The notes under the pieces: model-generated
The model's database searches: none
The model's input: only the letters and a program-made list of their open reading frames with translations
What the model was told of the DNA's origin: nothing
Assembly: GCA_025667525.1 (NCBI GenBank)
Contig: CM046880.1
Span: 600,813,452-600,877,451 of the forward strand
Direction: 5' to 3'
From: Glebionis coronaria
Taxonomy: Eukaryota; Streptophyta; Magnoliopsida; Asterales; Asteraceae
DNA: 64,000 bases
Shown: one piece after another, positions 37,501-50,149 of the stretch
Numbering within the stretch: position 1 is the first letter of the stretch
Layout of the letters: each line of letters opens with the position of its first letter
Translations under genes and position numbers: made by a program

Positions 37501-38119
37501 CCAAACCGAACCAAAACATGCTAAAGACGACCACAACATGATCAATACAATCAAACCATAGTAGAAATCATATTTCCACGGATTTGGCATGGTTTGCCCG
37601 CTTTATTCAGACTTTCTCCGGTTTCCCCGGTTAACGTCCGATTTCGTCCGATCTCGTCCGATTTCGTCCGTTTTGATATGTTTCGAACGGTCTAGCCCGT
37701 TTCAGCCGGATTTGGATGTGTATAACCATGTTTGAAAGTTGTACAGTTAGTATATGCCAATGAAATTATATATTGATGGAGGCAAAAGTGTTAAAAAAGA
37801 GACTGACTTGGTTCTCGAAGCCCAAGATCGTGTGACGAAGAAGGCTTTCTTAAAAAGGTCATAACTTCAGCACCGTAAGTTCGTTTTCAGCCCGTGACCT
37901 GTCAAAACGACCGAAAAAAACAAGAGGAACATCGCTGTAACCAACTTTAAGCTGGTTAAGTGATTTTGAAGGCCCAAAAAGCCATTTTACTATGTTTTTT
38001 TCATTAGTTTTGTATATTTTCCACCTTTGTAGGTTTCCGAAGGAAAATCAATATCATTTTTGTGTTGATCAAACAATGATAAATATTGTTTGAGCTCACT
38101 CGTATTTTTAATATCAATT
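22579..38119 (+). repeat. Satellite segment 6: 22-monomer homogenised block with CATAATTTCAGC and CACTCTTATT
   Basis: Monomer starts are 22579, 23286, 23993, 24700, 25407, 26114, 26821, 27528, 28234, 28941, 29648, 30355, 31062, 31769, 32476, 33183, 33890, 34596, 35303, 36000, 36707 and 37412. Most carry three linked markers: CATAATTTCAGC (elsewhere CATAACTTCAGC), GAGTTGATC (elsewhere GTGTTGATC) and CACTCTTATT (elsewhere CACTCGTATT). Exceptions are the EcoRI-bearing T-like monomers at 23993, 26114 and 34596, and those at 35303 and 37412. Lengths are nearly all 707 bp, with 697 bp at 35303 (one 10-bp unit lost). Little internal periodicity is visible, suggesting expansion from one monomer type. 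Confidence 0.9.
24241..24246. other. EcoRI site marking a rare monomer subtype (first of three)
   Basis: GAATTC replaces GATTTC within the last 10-bp unit of the monomer at 23993. The same monomer has CCCCTGTT and CCATTTGTG, a combination seen in only two other monomers (26114 and 34596, with GAATTC at 26362 and 34844). I noticed no other GAATTC in the window. Confidence 0.85.
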
Positions 38120-41100
38120 GATGGTATGCCATCACGATTTCCTTGTCTAGTAAAACCACAACTACATCACCAACTAATTTGCTACATTCAAGTCTGGTTA
38201 AAACATAGCCAAACCGAACCAAAACATGCTAAAGACGACCACAACATGATCAATACAATCAAACCATAGTAGAAATCATATTTCCACGGATTTGGCATGG
38301 TTTGCCCGCTTTATTCAGACTTTCTCCGGTTTCCCCGGTTAACGTCCGATTTCGTCCGATCTCGTCCGATTTCGTCCGTTTTGATATGTTTCGAACGGTC
38401 TAGCCCAATTCAGCCGGATTTGGATGTGTATAACCATGTTTGAAAGTTGTACAGTTAGTATATGCCAATGAAATTATATATTGATGGAGGCAAAAGTGTT
38501 AAAGAAGAGACTGACTTGGTTCTCGAAGCCCAAGATCGTGTGACGAAGAAGGCTTTCTTAAAAAGGTCATAACATCAGCACAGTAAGTTCGTTTTCAGCC
38601 CGTGACCTGTCAAAACGACCGAAAAAACAAGAGGAACATCGCTGTAACCAACTTTAAGCTGGTTAAGTGATTTTGAAGGCCCAAAAGCCATTTTACTATG
38701 TTTTTTTCATTAGTTTTGTATATTTTCCATCTTTGTAGGTTTCCGAAGGAAAATCAATATCATTTTTGTGTTGATCAAACAATGTTAAATATTGTTTGAG
38801 CTCACTCGTATTTTTAATATCAATTGATGGTATGCCATCACGATTTCATAGTCTAGTAAAACCACAACTACATCACCAACTAATTTGCTACATTCAAGTC
38901 TGGTTAAAACATAGCCAAACCGAACCAAAACATGCTAAAGACGACCACAACATGATCAATACAATCAAACCATAGTAGAAATCATATTTCCACGGATTTG
39001 GCATGGTTTGCCCGCTTTATTCAGACTTTCTCCGGTTTCCCCGGTTAACATCCGATTTCGTCCGATCTCGTCCGATTTCGTCCGTTTTGATATGTTTCGA
39101 ACGGTCTAGCCCGTTTCAGCCGGATTTGGATGTGTATAACCATGTTTGAAAGTTGTACAGTTAGTATATGCCAATGCAATTATATATTGATGGCGGCAAA
39201 AGTGTTAAAGAAGAGACTGACTTGGTTCTCGAAGCCCAAGATCGTGTGACGAAGAAGGCTTTCTTAAAAAGGTCATAACTTCAGCACAGTAAGTTCGTTT
39301 TCAGCCCGTGACCTGTCAAAACGACCGAAAAAACAAGAGGAACATCGCTGTATCCAACTTTAAGCTGGTTAAGTGATTTTGAAGGCCCAAAAGCCATTTT
39401 ACTATGTTTTTTTCATTAGTTTTGTATATTTTCCATCTTTATAGGTTTCCGAAGGAAAATCAATATCATTTTTGTGTTGATCAAACAATGTTAAATATTG
39501 TTTGAGCTCACTCGTATTTTTAATATCAATTGATGGTATGCCATCATGATTTCCTTGTCTAGTAAAACCACAACTACATCACCAACTAATTTGCTACATT
39601 CAAGTCTGGTAAAAACATAGCCAAACCGAACCAAAACATGCTAAAGACGACCACAACATGATCAATACAATCAAACCATAGTAGAAATCATATTTCCACG
39701 GATTTGGCATGGTTTGCCCGCTTTATTCAGACTTTCTCCGGTTTCCCCGGTTAACATCCGATTTCGTCCGATCTCGTCCGATTTCGTCCGTTTTGATATG
39801 TTTCGAACGGTCTAGCCCGTTTCAGCCGGATTTGGATGTGTATAACCATGTTTGAAAGTTGTACAGTTAGTATATGCCAATGCAATTATATATTGATGGA
39901 GGCAAAAGTGTTAAAGAAGAGACTGACTTGGTTCTCGAAGCCCAAGATCGTGTGACGAAGAAGGCTTTCTTAAAAAGGTCATAACTTCAGCACAGTAAGT
40001 TCGTTTTCAGCCCGTGACCTGTCAAAACGACCGAAAAAACAAGAGGAACATCGCTGTATCCAACTTTAAGCTGGTTAAGTGATTTTGAAGGCCCAAAAGC
40101 CATTTTACTATGTTTTTTTCATTAGTTTTGTATATTTTCCATCTTTGTAGGTTTCCGAAGGAAAATCAATATCATTTTTGTGTTGAGCAAACAATGTTAA
40201 ATATTGTTTGAGCTCACTCGTATTTTTAATATCAATTGATGGTATGCCATCACGATTTCCTTGTCTAGTAAAACCACAACTACATCACCAACTAATTTGC
40301 TACATTCAAGTCTGGTTAAAACATAGCCAAACCGAACCAAAACATGCTAAAGACGACCACAACATGATCAATACAATCAAACCATAGTAGAAATCATATT
40401 TCCACGGATTTGGCATGGTTTGCCCACTTTATTCAGACTTTCTCCGGTTTCCCCGGTTAACGTCCGATTTCGTCCGATCTCGTCCGATTTCGTCCGTTTT
40501 GATATGTTTCGAACGGTCTAGCCCGTTTCAGCCGGATTTGGATGTGTATAACCATGTTTGAAAGTTGTACAGTTAGTATATGCCAATGCAATTATATATT
40601 GATGGAGGCAAAAGTGTTAAAGAAGAGACTGACTTGGTTCTCGAAGCCCAAGATCGTGTGACGAAGAAGGCTTTCTTAAAAAGGTCATAACTTCAGCACA
40701 GTAAGTTCGTTTTCAGCCCGTGACCTGTCAAAACGACCGAAAAAAACAAGAGGAACATCGCTGTAACCAACTTTAAGCTGGTTAAGTGATTTTGAAGGCC
40801 CAAAAAGCCATTTTACTATGTTTTTTTCATTAGTTTTGTATATTTTCCACCTTTGTAGGTTTCCGAAGGAAAATCAATATCATTTTTGTGTTGATCAAAC
40901 AATGATAAATATTGTTTGAGCTCACTCGTATTTTTAATATCAATTGATGGTATGCCATCACGATTTCCTTGTCTAGTAAAACCACAACTACATCACCAAC
41001 TAATTTGCTACATTCAAGTCTGGTTAAAACATAGCCAAACCGAACCAAAACATGCTAAAGACGACCACAACATGATCAATACAATCAAACCATAGTAGAA

Positions 41101-43063
41101 ATCATATTTCCACGGATTTGGCATGGTTTGCCCGCTTTATTCAGACTTTCTCCGGTTTCCCCGGTTAACGTCCGATTTCGTCCGATCTCGTCCGATTTCG
41201 TCCGTTTTGATATGTTTCGAACGGTCTAGCCCGTTTCAGCCGGATTTGGATGTGTATAACCATGTTTGAAAGTTGTACAGTTAGTATATGCCAATGAAAT
41301 TATATATTGATGGAGGCAAAAGTGTTAAAGAAGAGACTGACTTGGTTCTCGAAGCCCAAGATCGTGTGACGAAGAAGGCTTTCTTAAAAAGGTCATAACT
41401 TCAGCACAGTAAGTTCGTTTTCAGCCCGTGACCTGTCAAAACGACCGAAAAAACAAGAGGAACATCGCTGTAACCAACTTTAAGCTGGTTAAGTGATTTT
41501 GAAGGCCCAAAAGCCATTTTACTATGTTTTTTTCATTAGTTTTGTATATTTTCCATCTTTGTAGGTTTCCGAAGGAAAATCAATATCATTTTTGTGTTGA
41601 TCAAACAATGTTAAATATTGTTTGAGCTCACTCGTATTTTTAATATCAATTGATGGTATGCCATCACGATTTCCTTGTCTAGTAAAACCACAACTACATC
41701 ACCAACTAATTTGCTACATTCAAGTCTGGTTAAAACATAGCCAAACCGAACCAAAACATGCTAAAGACGACCACAACATGATCAATACAATCAAACCATA
41801 GTAGAAATCATATTTCCACGGATTTGGCATGGTTTGCCCGCTTTATTCAGACTTTCTCCGGTTTCCCCGGTTAACATCCGATTTCGTCCGATCTCGTCCG
41901 ATTTCGTCCGTTTTGATATGTTTCGAACGGTCTAGCCCGTTTCAGCCGGATTTGGATGTGTATAACCATGTTTGAAAGTTGTACAGTTAGTATATGCCAA
42001 TGCAATTATATATTGATGGCGGCAAAAGTGTTAAAGAAGAGACTGACTTGGTTCTCGAAGCCCAAGATCGTGTGACGAAGAAGGCTTTCTTAAAAAGGTC
42101 ATAACTTCAGCACAGTAAGTTCGTTTTCAGCCCGTGACCTGTCAAAACGACCGAAAAAACAAGAGGAACATCGCTGTATCCAACTTTAAGCTGGTTAAGT
42201 GATTTTGAAGGCCCAAAAGCCATTTTACTATGTTTTTTTCATTAGTTTTGTATATTTTCCATCTTTATAGGTTTCCGAAGGAAAATCAATATCATTTTTG
42301 TGTTGATCAAACAATGTTAAATATTGTTTGAGCTCACTCGTATTTTTAATATCAATTGATGGTATGCCATCATGATTTCCTTGTCTAGTAAAACCATAAC
42401 TACATCACCAACTAATTTGCTACATTCAAGTCTGGTAAAAACATAGCCAAACCGAACCAAAACATGCTAAAGACGACCACAACATGATCAATACAATCAA
42501 ACCATAGTAGAAATCATATTTCCACGGATTTGGCATGGTTTGCCCGCTTTATTCAGACTTTCTCCGGTTTCCCCGGTTAACATCCGATTTCGTCCGATCT
42601 CGTCCGATTTCGTCCGTTTTGATATGTTTCGAACGGTCTAGCCCGTTTCAGCCGGATTTGGATGTGTATAACCATGTTTGAAAGTTGTACAGTTAGTATA
42701 TGCCAATGCAATTATATATTGATGGAGGCAAAAGTGTTAAAGAAGAGACTGACTTGGTTCTCGAAGCCCAAGATCGTGTGACGAAGAAGGCTTTCTTAAA
42801 AAGGTCATAACTTCAGCACAGTAAGTTCGTTTTCAGCCCGTGACCTGTCAAAACGACCGAAAAAACAAGAGGAACATCGCTGTATCCAACTTTAAGCTGG
42901 TTAAGTGATTTTGAAGGCCCAAAAGCCATTTTACTATGTTTTTTTCATTAGTTTTGTATATTTTCCATCTTTGTAGGTTTCCGAAGGAAAATCAATATCA
43001 TTTTTGTGTTGATCAAACAATGTTAAATATTGTTTGAGCTCACTCGTATTTTTAATATCAATT
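38120..43063 (+). repeat. Satellite segment 7: tetrameric higher-order repeat, period 2826 bp
   Basis: Monomer starts are 38120, 38826, 39532, 40238 and then 40946, 41652, 42358. Pairs four apart share rare changes. 38826 and 41652 share TTAACATCCG, ATGCAATTAT, GATGGCGGC, GTATCCAAC and CTTTATAGG. 39532 and 42358 share CATCATGATTTCC, GGTAAAAACATAG and TTAACATCCG. The changes AATGATAAATATTG and a seven-A run sit at matching places near 38077 and 40903. All carry CACAGTAAG, and most carry the one-base-shorter CCCAAAAGCC. The second copy breaks off after its third monomer. Confidence 0.92.
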
Positions 43064-46000
43064 GATGGTATGCCATCACGATTTCCTTGTCTAGTAAAAC
43101 CACAACTACATCACCAACTAATTTGCTACATTCAAGTCTGGTTAAAACATAGCCAAACCGAACCAAAACATGCTAAAGACGACCACAACATGATCAATAC
43201 AATCAAACCATAGTAGAAATCATATTTCCACGGATTTGGCATGGTTTGCCCGCTTTATTCAGACTTTCTCCGGTTTCCCCGGTTAACGTCCGATTTCGTC
43301 CGATCTCGTCCGATTTCGTCCGTTTTGATATGTTTCGAACGGTCTAGCACGTTTCAGCCGGATTTGGATGTGTATAACCATGTTTGAAAGTTGTACAGTT
43401 AGTATATGCCAATGAAATTATATATTGATGGAGGCAAAAGTGTTAAAGAAGAGACTGACTTGGTTCTCGAAGCCCAAGATCGTGTGACGAAGAAGGCTTT
43501 CTTAAAAAGGTCATAACTTCAGCACCGTAAGTTCGTTTTCAGCCCGTGACCTGTCAAAACGACCGAAAAACAAGAGGAACATCGTTGTAACCAACTTTAA
43601 GCTGGTTAAGTGATTTTGAAGGCCCAAAAAGCCATTTTACTATGTTTTTTTTCATTAGTTTTGTATATTTTCCACCTTTGTAGGTTTCCGAAGGAAAATC
43701 AATATCATTTTTGTGTTGATCAAACAATGTTAAATATTGTTTGAGCTCACTCGTATTTTTAATATCAATTGATGGTATGCCATCACGATTTCCTTGTCTA
43801 GTAAAACCACAACTACATCACCAACTAATTTGCTACATTCAAGTCTGGTTAAAACATAGCCAAACCGAACCAAAACATGATAAAGACGACCACAACATGA
43901 TCAATACAATCAAACCATAGTAGAAATCATATTTCCACGGATTTGGCATGGTTTGCCCGCTTTATTCAGACTTTCTCCGGTTTCCCCGGTTAACGTCCGA
44001 TTTCGTCCGATTTCGTCCGATCTCGTCCGATTTCGTCCGTTTTGATATGTTTCGAACGGTCTAGCCCGTTTCAGCCGGATTTGGATGTGTATAACCATGT
44101 TTGAAAGTTGTACAGTTAATATATGCCAATGAAATTATATATTGATGGAGGCAAAAGTGTTAAAGAAGAGACTGACTTGGTTCTCGAAGCCCAAGATCGT
44201 GTGACGAAGAAGGCTTTCTTAAAAAGGTCATAACTTCAGCATCGTAAGTTCGTTTTCAGCCCGTGACCTGTCAAAACGACCGAAAAAACAAGAGGAACAT
44301 CGCTGTAACCAACTTTTAGCTGGTTAAGTGATTTTAAAGGCCCAAAAAGCCATTTTACTATGTTTTTTTCATTAGTTTTGTATATTTTCCATCTTTGTAG
44401 GTTTCCGAAGGAAAATCAATATCATTTTTAAGTTGATCAAACAATGTTAAATATTGTTTGAGCTCACTCTTATTTTTAATATCAATTGATGGTATGCCAT
44501 CACGATTTCCTTGTCTAGTAAAACCACAACTACATCACCAACTAATTTGCTACATTCAAGTCTGGTTAAAACATAGCCAAACCGAACCAAAACATGCTAA
44601 AGACGACCACAACATGATCAATACAATCAAACCATAGTAGAAATCATATTTCCACGGATTTGGCATGGTTTGCCCGCTTTATTCAGACTTTCTCCGGTTT
44701 CCCCGGTTAACGTCCGATTTCGTCCGATCTCGTCCGATTTCATCCGTTTTGATATGTTTCGAACGGTCTAGCCCGTTTCAGCCGGATTTGGATGTGTATA
44801 ACCATGTTTGAAAGTTGTACAGTTAGTATATGCCAATGAAATTATATATTGATGGAGGCAAAAGTGTTAAAGAAGAGACTGACTTGGTTCTCGAAGCCCA
44901 AGATCGTGTGACGAAGAAGGCTTTCTTAAAAAGGTCATAACTTCAGCACTGTAAGTTCGTTTTCAGCCCGTGACCTGTCAAAACGACCGAAAAAACAAGA
45001 GGAACATCGCTGTAACCAACTTTAAGCTGGTTAAGTGATTTTGAAGGCCCAAAAAGCCATTTTACTATGTTTTTTTCATTAGTTTTGTATATTTTCCACC
45101 TTTGTAGGTTTCCGAAGGAAAATCAATATCATTTTTGTGTTGATCAAACAATGTTAAATATTGTTTGAGCTCACTCGTATTTTTAATATCAATTGATGGT
45201 ATGCCATCACGATTTCCTTGTCTAGTAAAACCACAACTACATCACCAACTAATTTGCTACATTCAAGTCTGGTTAAAACATAGCCAAACCGAACCAAAAC
45301 ATGCTAAAGACGACCACAACATGATCAATACAATCAAACCATAGTAGAAATCATATTTCCACGGATTTGGCATGGTTTGCCCGCTTTATTCAGACTTTCT
45401 CCGGTTTCCCCGGTTAACGTCCGATTTCGTCCGATTTCGTCAGTTTTGATATGTTTCGAACGGTCTAGCCTGTTTTAGCCGGATTTGGATGTGTATAACC
45501 ATGTTTGAAAGTTGTACAGTTAGTATATGCCAATGAAATTATATATTGATGGAGGCAAAAGTGTTAAAGAAGAGACTGACTTGGTTCTCGAAGCCCAAGA
45601 TCGTGTGACGAAGAAGGCTTTCTTAAAAAGGTCATAACTTCAGCACCGTAAGTTCGTTTTCAGCCCGTGACCTATCAAAACGACCGAAAAAACAAGAGGA
45701 ACATCGCTGTAACCAACTTTAAGCTGGTTAAGTGATTTTGAAGGCCAAAAAAGCCATTTTACTATGTTTTTTTCATTAGTTTTGTATATTTTCCATCTTT
45801 GTAGGTTTCCGAAGGAAAATCAATATCATTTTTAAGTTGATCAAACAATGTTAAATATTGTTTGAGCTCACTCTTATTTTTAATATCAATTGATGGTATG
45901 CCATCACGATTTCCTTGTCTAGTAAAACCACAACTACATCACCAACTAATTTGCTAAATTCAAGTCTGGTTAAAACATAGCCAAACCGAACCAAAACATG

Positions 46001-49000
46001 CTAAAGACGACCACAACATGATCAATACAATCAAACCATAGTAGAAATCATATTTCCACGGATTTGGCATGGTTTGCCCGCTTTATTTAGACTTTCTCCG
46101 GTTTCCCCAGTTAACGTCCGATTTCGTCCGACGTCCGATTTCGTCCGTTTTGATATGTTTCGAACGGTCTAGCCCGTTTCAGCCGGATTTGGATGTGTAT
46201 AACCATGTTTGAAAGTTGTACAGTTAGTATATGCCAATGAAATTATATATTGATGGAGGCAAAAGTGTTAAAGAAGAGACTGACTTGGTTCTCGAAGCCC
46301 AAGATCGTGTGACGAAGAAGGCTTTCTTAAAAAGGTCATAACTTCAGCACTGTAAGTTTGTTTTCAGCCCGTGACCTGTCAAAACGACCGAAAAAACAAG
46401 AGGAACATCGCTGTAACCAACTTTAAGCTGGTTAAGTGATTTTGAAGGCCCAAAAAGCCATTTTACTATGTTTTTTTCATTAGTTTTGTATATTTTCCAC
46501 CTTTGTAGGTTTCCGAAGGAAAATCAATATCATTTTTGTGTTGATCAAACAATGTTAAATATTGTTTGAGCTCACTCGTATTTTTAATATCAATTGATGG
46601 TATGCCATCACGATTTCCTTGTCTAGTAAAACCACAACTACATCACCAACTAATTTGCTACATTCAAGTCTGGTTAAAACATAGCCAAACCGAACCAAAA
46701 CATGCTAAAGACGACCACAACATGATCAATACAATCAAACCATAGTAGAAATCATATTTCCACGGATTTGGCATGGTTTGCCCGCTTTATTCAGACTTTC
46801 TCCGGTTTCCCCGGTTAACGTCCGATTTCGTCCGATTTCGTCCGATCTCGTCCGATTTCGTCCGTTTTGATATGTTTCGAACGGTCTAGCCCGTTTCAGC
46901 CGGATTTGGATGTGTATAACCATGTTTGAAAGTTGTACAGTTAGTATATGCCAATGAAATTATATATTGATGGAGGCAAAAGTGTTAAAGAAGAGACTGA
47001 CTTGGTTCTCGAAGCCCAAGATCGTGTGACGAAGAAGGCTTTCTTAAAAAGGTCATAACTTCAGCACCGTAAGTTCGTTTTCAGCCTGTGACCTGTCAAA
47101 ACGACCGAAAAAACAAGAGGAACATCGCTGTAACCAACTTTAAGCTGGTTAAGTGATTTTGAAGGCCCAAAAAGCCATTTTACTATGTTTTTTTCATTAG
47201 TTTTGTATATTTTCCATCTTTGTAGGTTTCCGAAGGAAAATCAATATCATTTTTAAGTTGATCAAACAATGTTAAATATTGTTTGAGCTCACTCTTATTT
47301 TTAATATCAATTGATGGTATGCCATCACGATTTCCTTGTCTAGTAAAACCACAACTACATCACCAACTAATTTGCTACATTCAAGTCTGGTTAAAACATA
47401 GCCAAACCGAACCAAAACATGCTAAAGACGACCACAACATGATCAATACAATCAAACCATAGTAGAAATCATATTTCCACGGATTTGGCATGGTTTGCCC
47501 GCTTTATACAGACTTTCTCCGGTTTCCCCGGTTAACGTCCGATTTCGTCCGATCTCGTCCGATTTCGTCCGTTTTGATATGTTTCGAACGGTCTAGCCCG
47601 TTTCAGCCGGATTTGGATGTGTATAACCATGTTTGAAAGTTGTACAGTTAGTATATGCCAATGAAATTATATATTGATGGAGGCAAAAGTGTTAAAGAAG
47701 AGACTGACTTGGTTCTCGAAGCCCAAGATCGTGTGACGAAGAAGGCTTTCTTAAAAAGGTCATAACTTCAGCACTGTAAGTTCGTTTTCAGCCCGTGACC
47801 TGTCAAAACGACCGAAAAAACAAGAGGAACATCCCTGTAACCAACTTTAAGCTGGTTAAGTGATTTTGAAGGCCCAAAAAGCCATTTTACTATGTTTTTT
47901 TCATTAGTTTTGTATATTTTCCACCTTTGTAGGTTTCTGAAGGAAAATCAATATCATTTTTGTGTTGATCAAACAATGTTAAATATTGTTTGAGCTCACT
48001 CGTATTTTTAATATCAATTGATGGTATGCCATCACGATTTCCTTGTCTAGTAAAACCACAACTACATCACCAACTAATTTGCTACATTCAAGTCTGGTTA
48101 AAACATAGCCAAACCGAACCAAAACATGCTAAAGACGACCACAACATGATCAATACAATCAAACCATAGTAGAAATCATATTTCCACGGATTTGGCATGG
48201 TTTGCCCGCTTTATTCAGACTTTCTCCGGTTTCCCCGGTTAACGTACGATTTCGTCCGATTTCGTCCGATCTCGTCCGATTTCGTCCGTTTTGATATGTT
48301 TCGAACGGTCTAGCCCATTTCAGCCGGATTTGGATGTGTATAACCATGTTTGAAAGTTGTACAGTTAGTATATGCCAATGAAATTATATATTGATGGAGG
48401 CAAAAGTGTTAAAGAAGAGACTGACTTGGTTCTCGAAGCCCAAGATCGTGTGACGAAGAAGGCTTTCTTAAAAAGGTCATAACTTCAGCACCGTAAGTTC
48501 GTTTTCAGCCCGTGACCTGTCAAAACGACCGAAAAAACAAGAGGAACATCGCTGTAACCAACTTTAAGCTGGTTAAGTGATTTTGAAGGCCCAAAAAGCC
48601 ATTTTACTATGTTTTTTCATTAGTTTTGTATATTTTCCATCTTTGTAGGTTTCCGAAGGAAAATCAATATCATTTTTGAGTTGATCAAACAATGTTAAAT
48701 ATTGTTTGAACTCACTCTTATTTTTAATATCAATTGATGGTATGCCATCATGATTTCCTTGTCTAGTAAAACCATAACTACATCACCAACTAATTTGCTA
48801 CATTCAAGTCTGGTTAAAACATAGCCAAACCGAACCAAAACATGCTAAAGACGACCACAACATGATCAATACAATCAAACCATAGTAGAAATCATATTTC
48901 CACGGATTTGGCATGGTTTGCCTGCTTTATTCAGACTTTCTCCGGTTTCCCCGGTTAACGTCCGATTTCGTCCGATCTCGTCCGATTTCGTCCGTTTTGA

Positions 49001-50149
49001 TGTGTTTCGAACGGTCTAGCCCGTTTCAGCCGGATTTGGATGTGTATAACCATGTTTGAAAGTTGTACAGTTAGTATATGCCAATGAAATTATATATTGA
49101 TGGAGGCAAAAGTGTTAAAGAAGAGACTGACTTGGTTCTCGAAGCCCAAGATCGTGTGACGAAGAAGGCTTTCTTAAAAAGGTCATAACTTCAGCACCGT
49201 AAGTTCGTTTTCAGCCCGTGACCTGTCAAAACGACCGAAAAAACAAGAGGAACATCGCTGTAACCAACTTTAAGCTGGTTAAGTGATTTTGAAGGCCCAA
49301 AAAGCCATTTTACTATGTTTTTTTCATTAGTTTTGTATATTTTCCACCTTTGTAGGTTTCCGAAGGAAAATCAATATCATTTTTGTGTTGATCAAACAAT
49401 GTTAAATATTGTTTGAGCTCACTCGTATTTTTAATATCAATTGATGGTATGCCATCACGATTTCCTTGTCTAATAAAACCACAACTACATCACCAACTAA
49501 TTTGCTACATTCAAGTCTGGTTAAAACATAGCCAAACCGAACCAAAACATGCTAAAGACGACCACAACATGATCAATACAATCAAACCATAGTAGAAATC
49601 ATATTTCCACGGATTTGGCATGGTTTGCCCGCTTTATTCAGACTTTCTCCGGTTTCCCCGGTTAACGTCCGATTTCGTCCGATCTCGTCCGATTTCGTCC
49701 GTTTTGATATGTTTCGAACGGTCTAGCCCGTTTCAGCCGGATTTGGATGTGTATAACCATGTTTGAAAGTTGTACAGTTAGTATATGCCAATGAAATTAT
49801 ATATTGATGGAGGCAAAAGTGTTAAAGAAGAGACTGACTTGGTTCTCGAAGCCCAAGATCGTGTGACGAAGAAGGCTTTCTTAAAAAGGTCATAACTTCA
49901 GCACTGTAAGTTCGTTTTCAGCCCGTGACCTGTCAAAACGACCGAAAAAACAAGAGGAACATCGCTGTAACCAACTTTAAGCTGGTTAAGTGATTTTGAA
50001 GGCCCAAAAAGCCATTTTACTATGTTTTTTTCATTAGTTTTGTATATTTTCCACCTTTGTAGGTTTCCGAAGGAAAATCAATATCATTTTTGTGTTGATC
50101 AAACAATGTTAAATATTGTTTGAGCTCACTCGTATTTTTAATATCAATT
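43064..50149 (+). repeat. Satellite segment 8: irregular dimer with unstable 10-bp repeat number
   Basis: Monomer starts are 43064, 43771, 44488, 45195, 45892, 46596, 47313, 48020, 48736 and 49443. From 43771 to about 48735, monomers ending with AAGTTGATC or GAGTTGATC plus CACTCTTATT alternate with monomers carrying CACTGTAAG and ending GTGTTGATC plus CACTCGTATT, a dimer of about 1.4 kb. Within it the 10-bp units number five at 43771, 46596 and 48020, three at 45195, and four with a 3-bp loss at 45892 (TCGTCCGACGTCCG). The monomer at 48736 shares CATCATGATTTCC and ACCATAACTAC with that at 42358, two rare changes together. Confidence 0.88.

Noticed and set aside
38004..38222. Minus-strand 72-aa ORF here and at 40830 and 62674
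   Set aside because: It is opened by a single T-to-A change (AATGATAAATATTG) on the dyad element in three monomers of the tetramer family; other monomers stop earlier. It has no protein-like motif.
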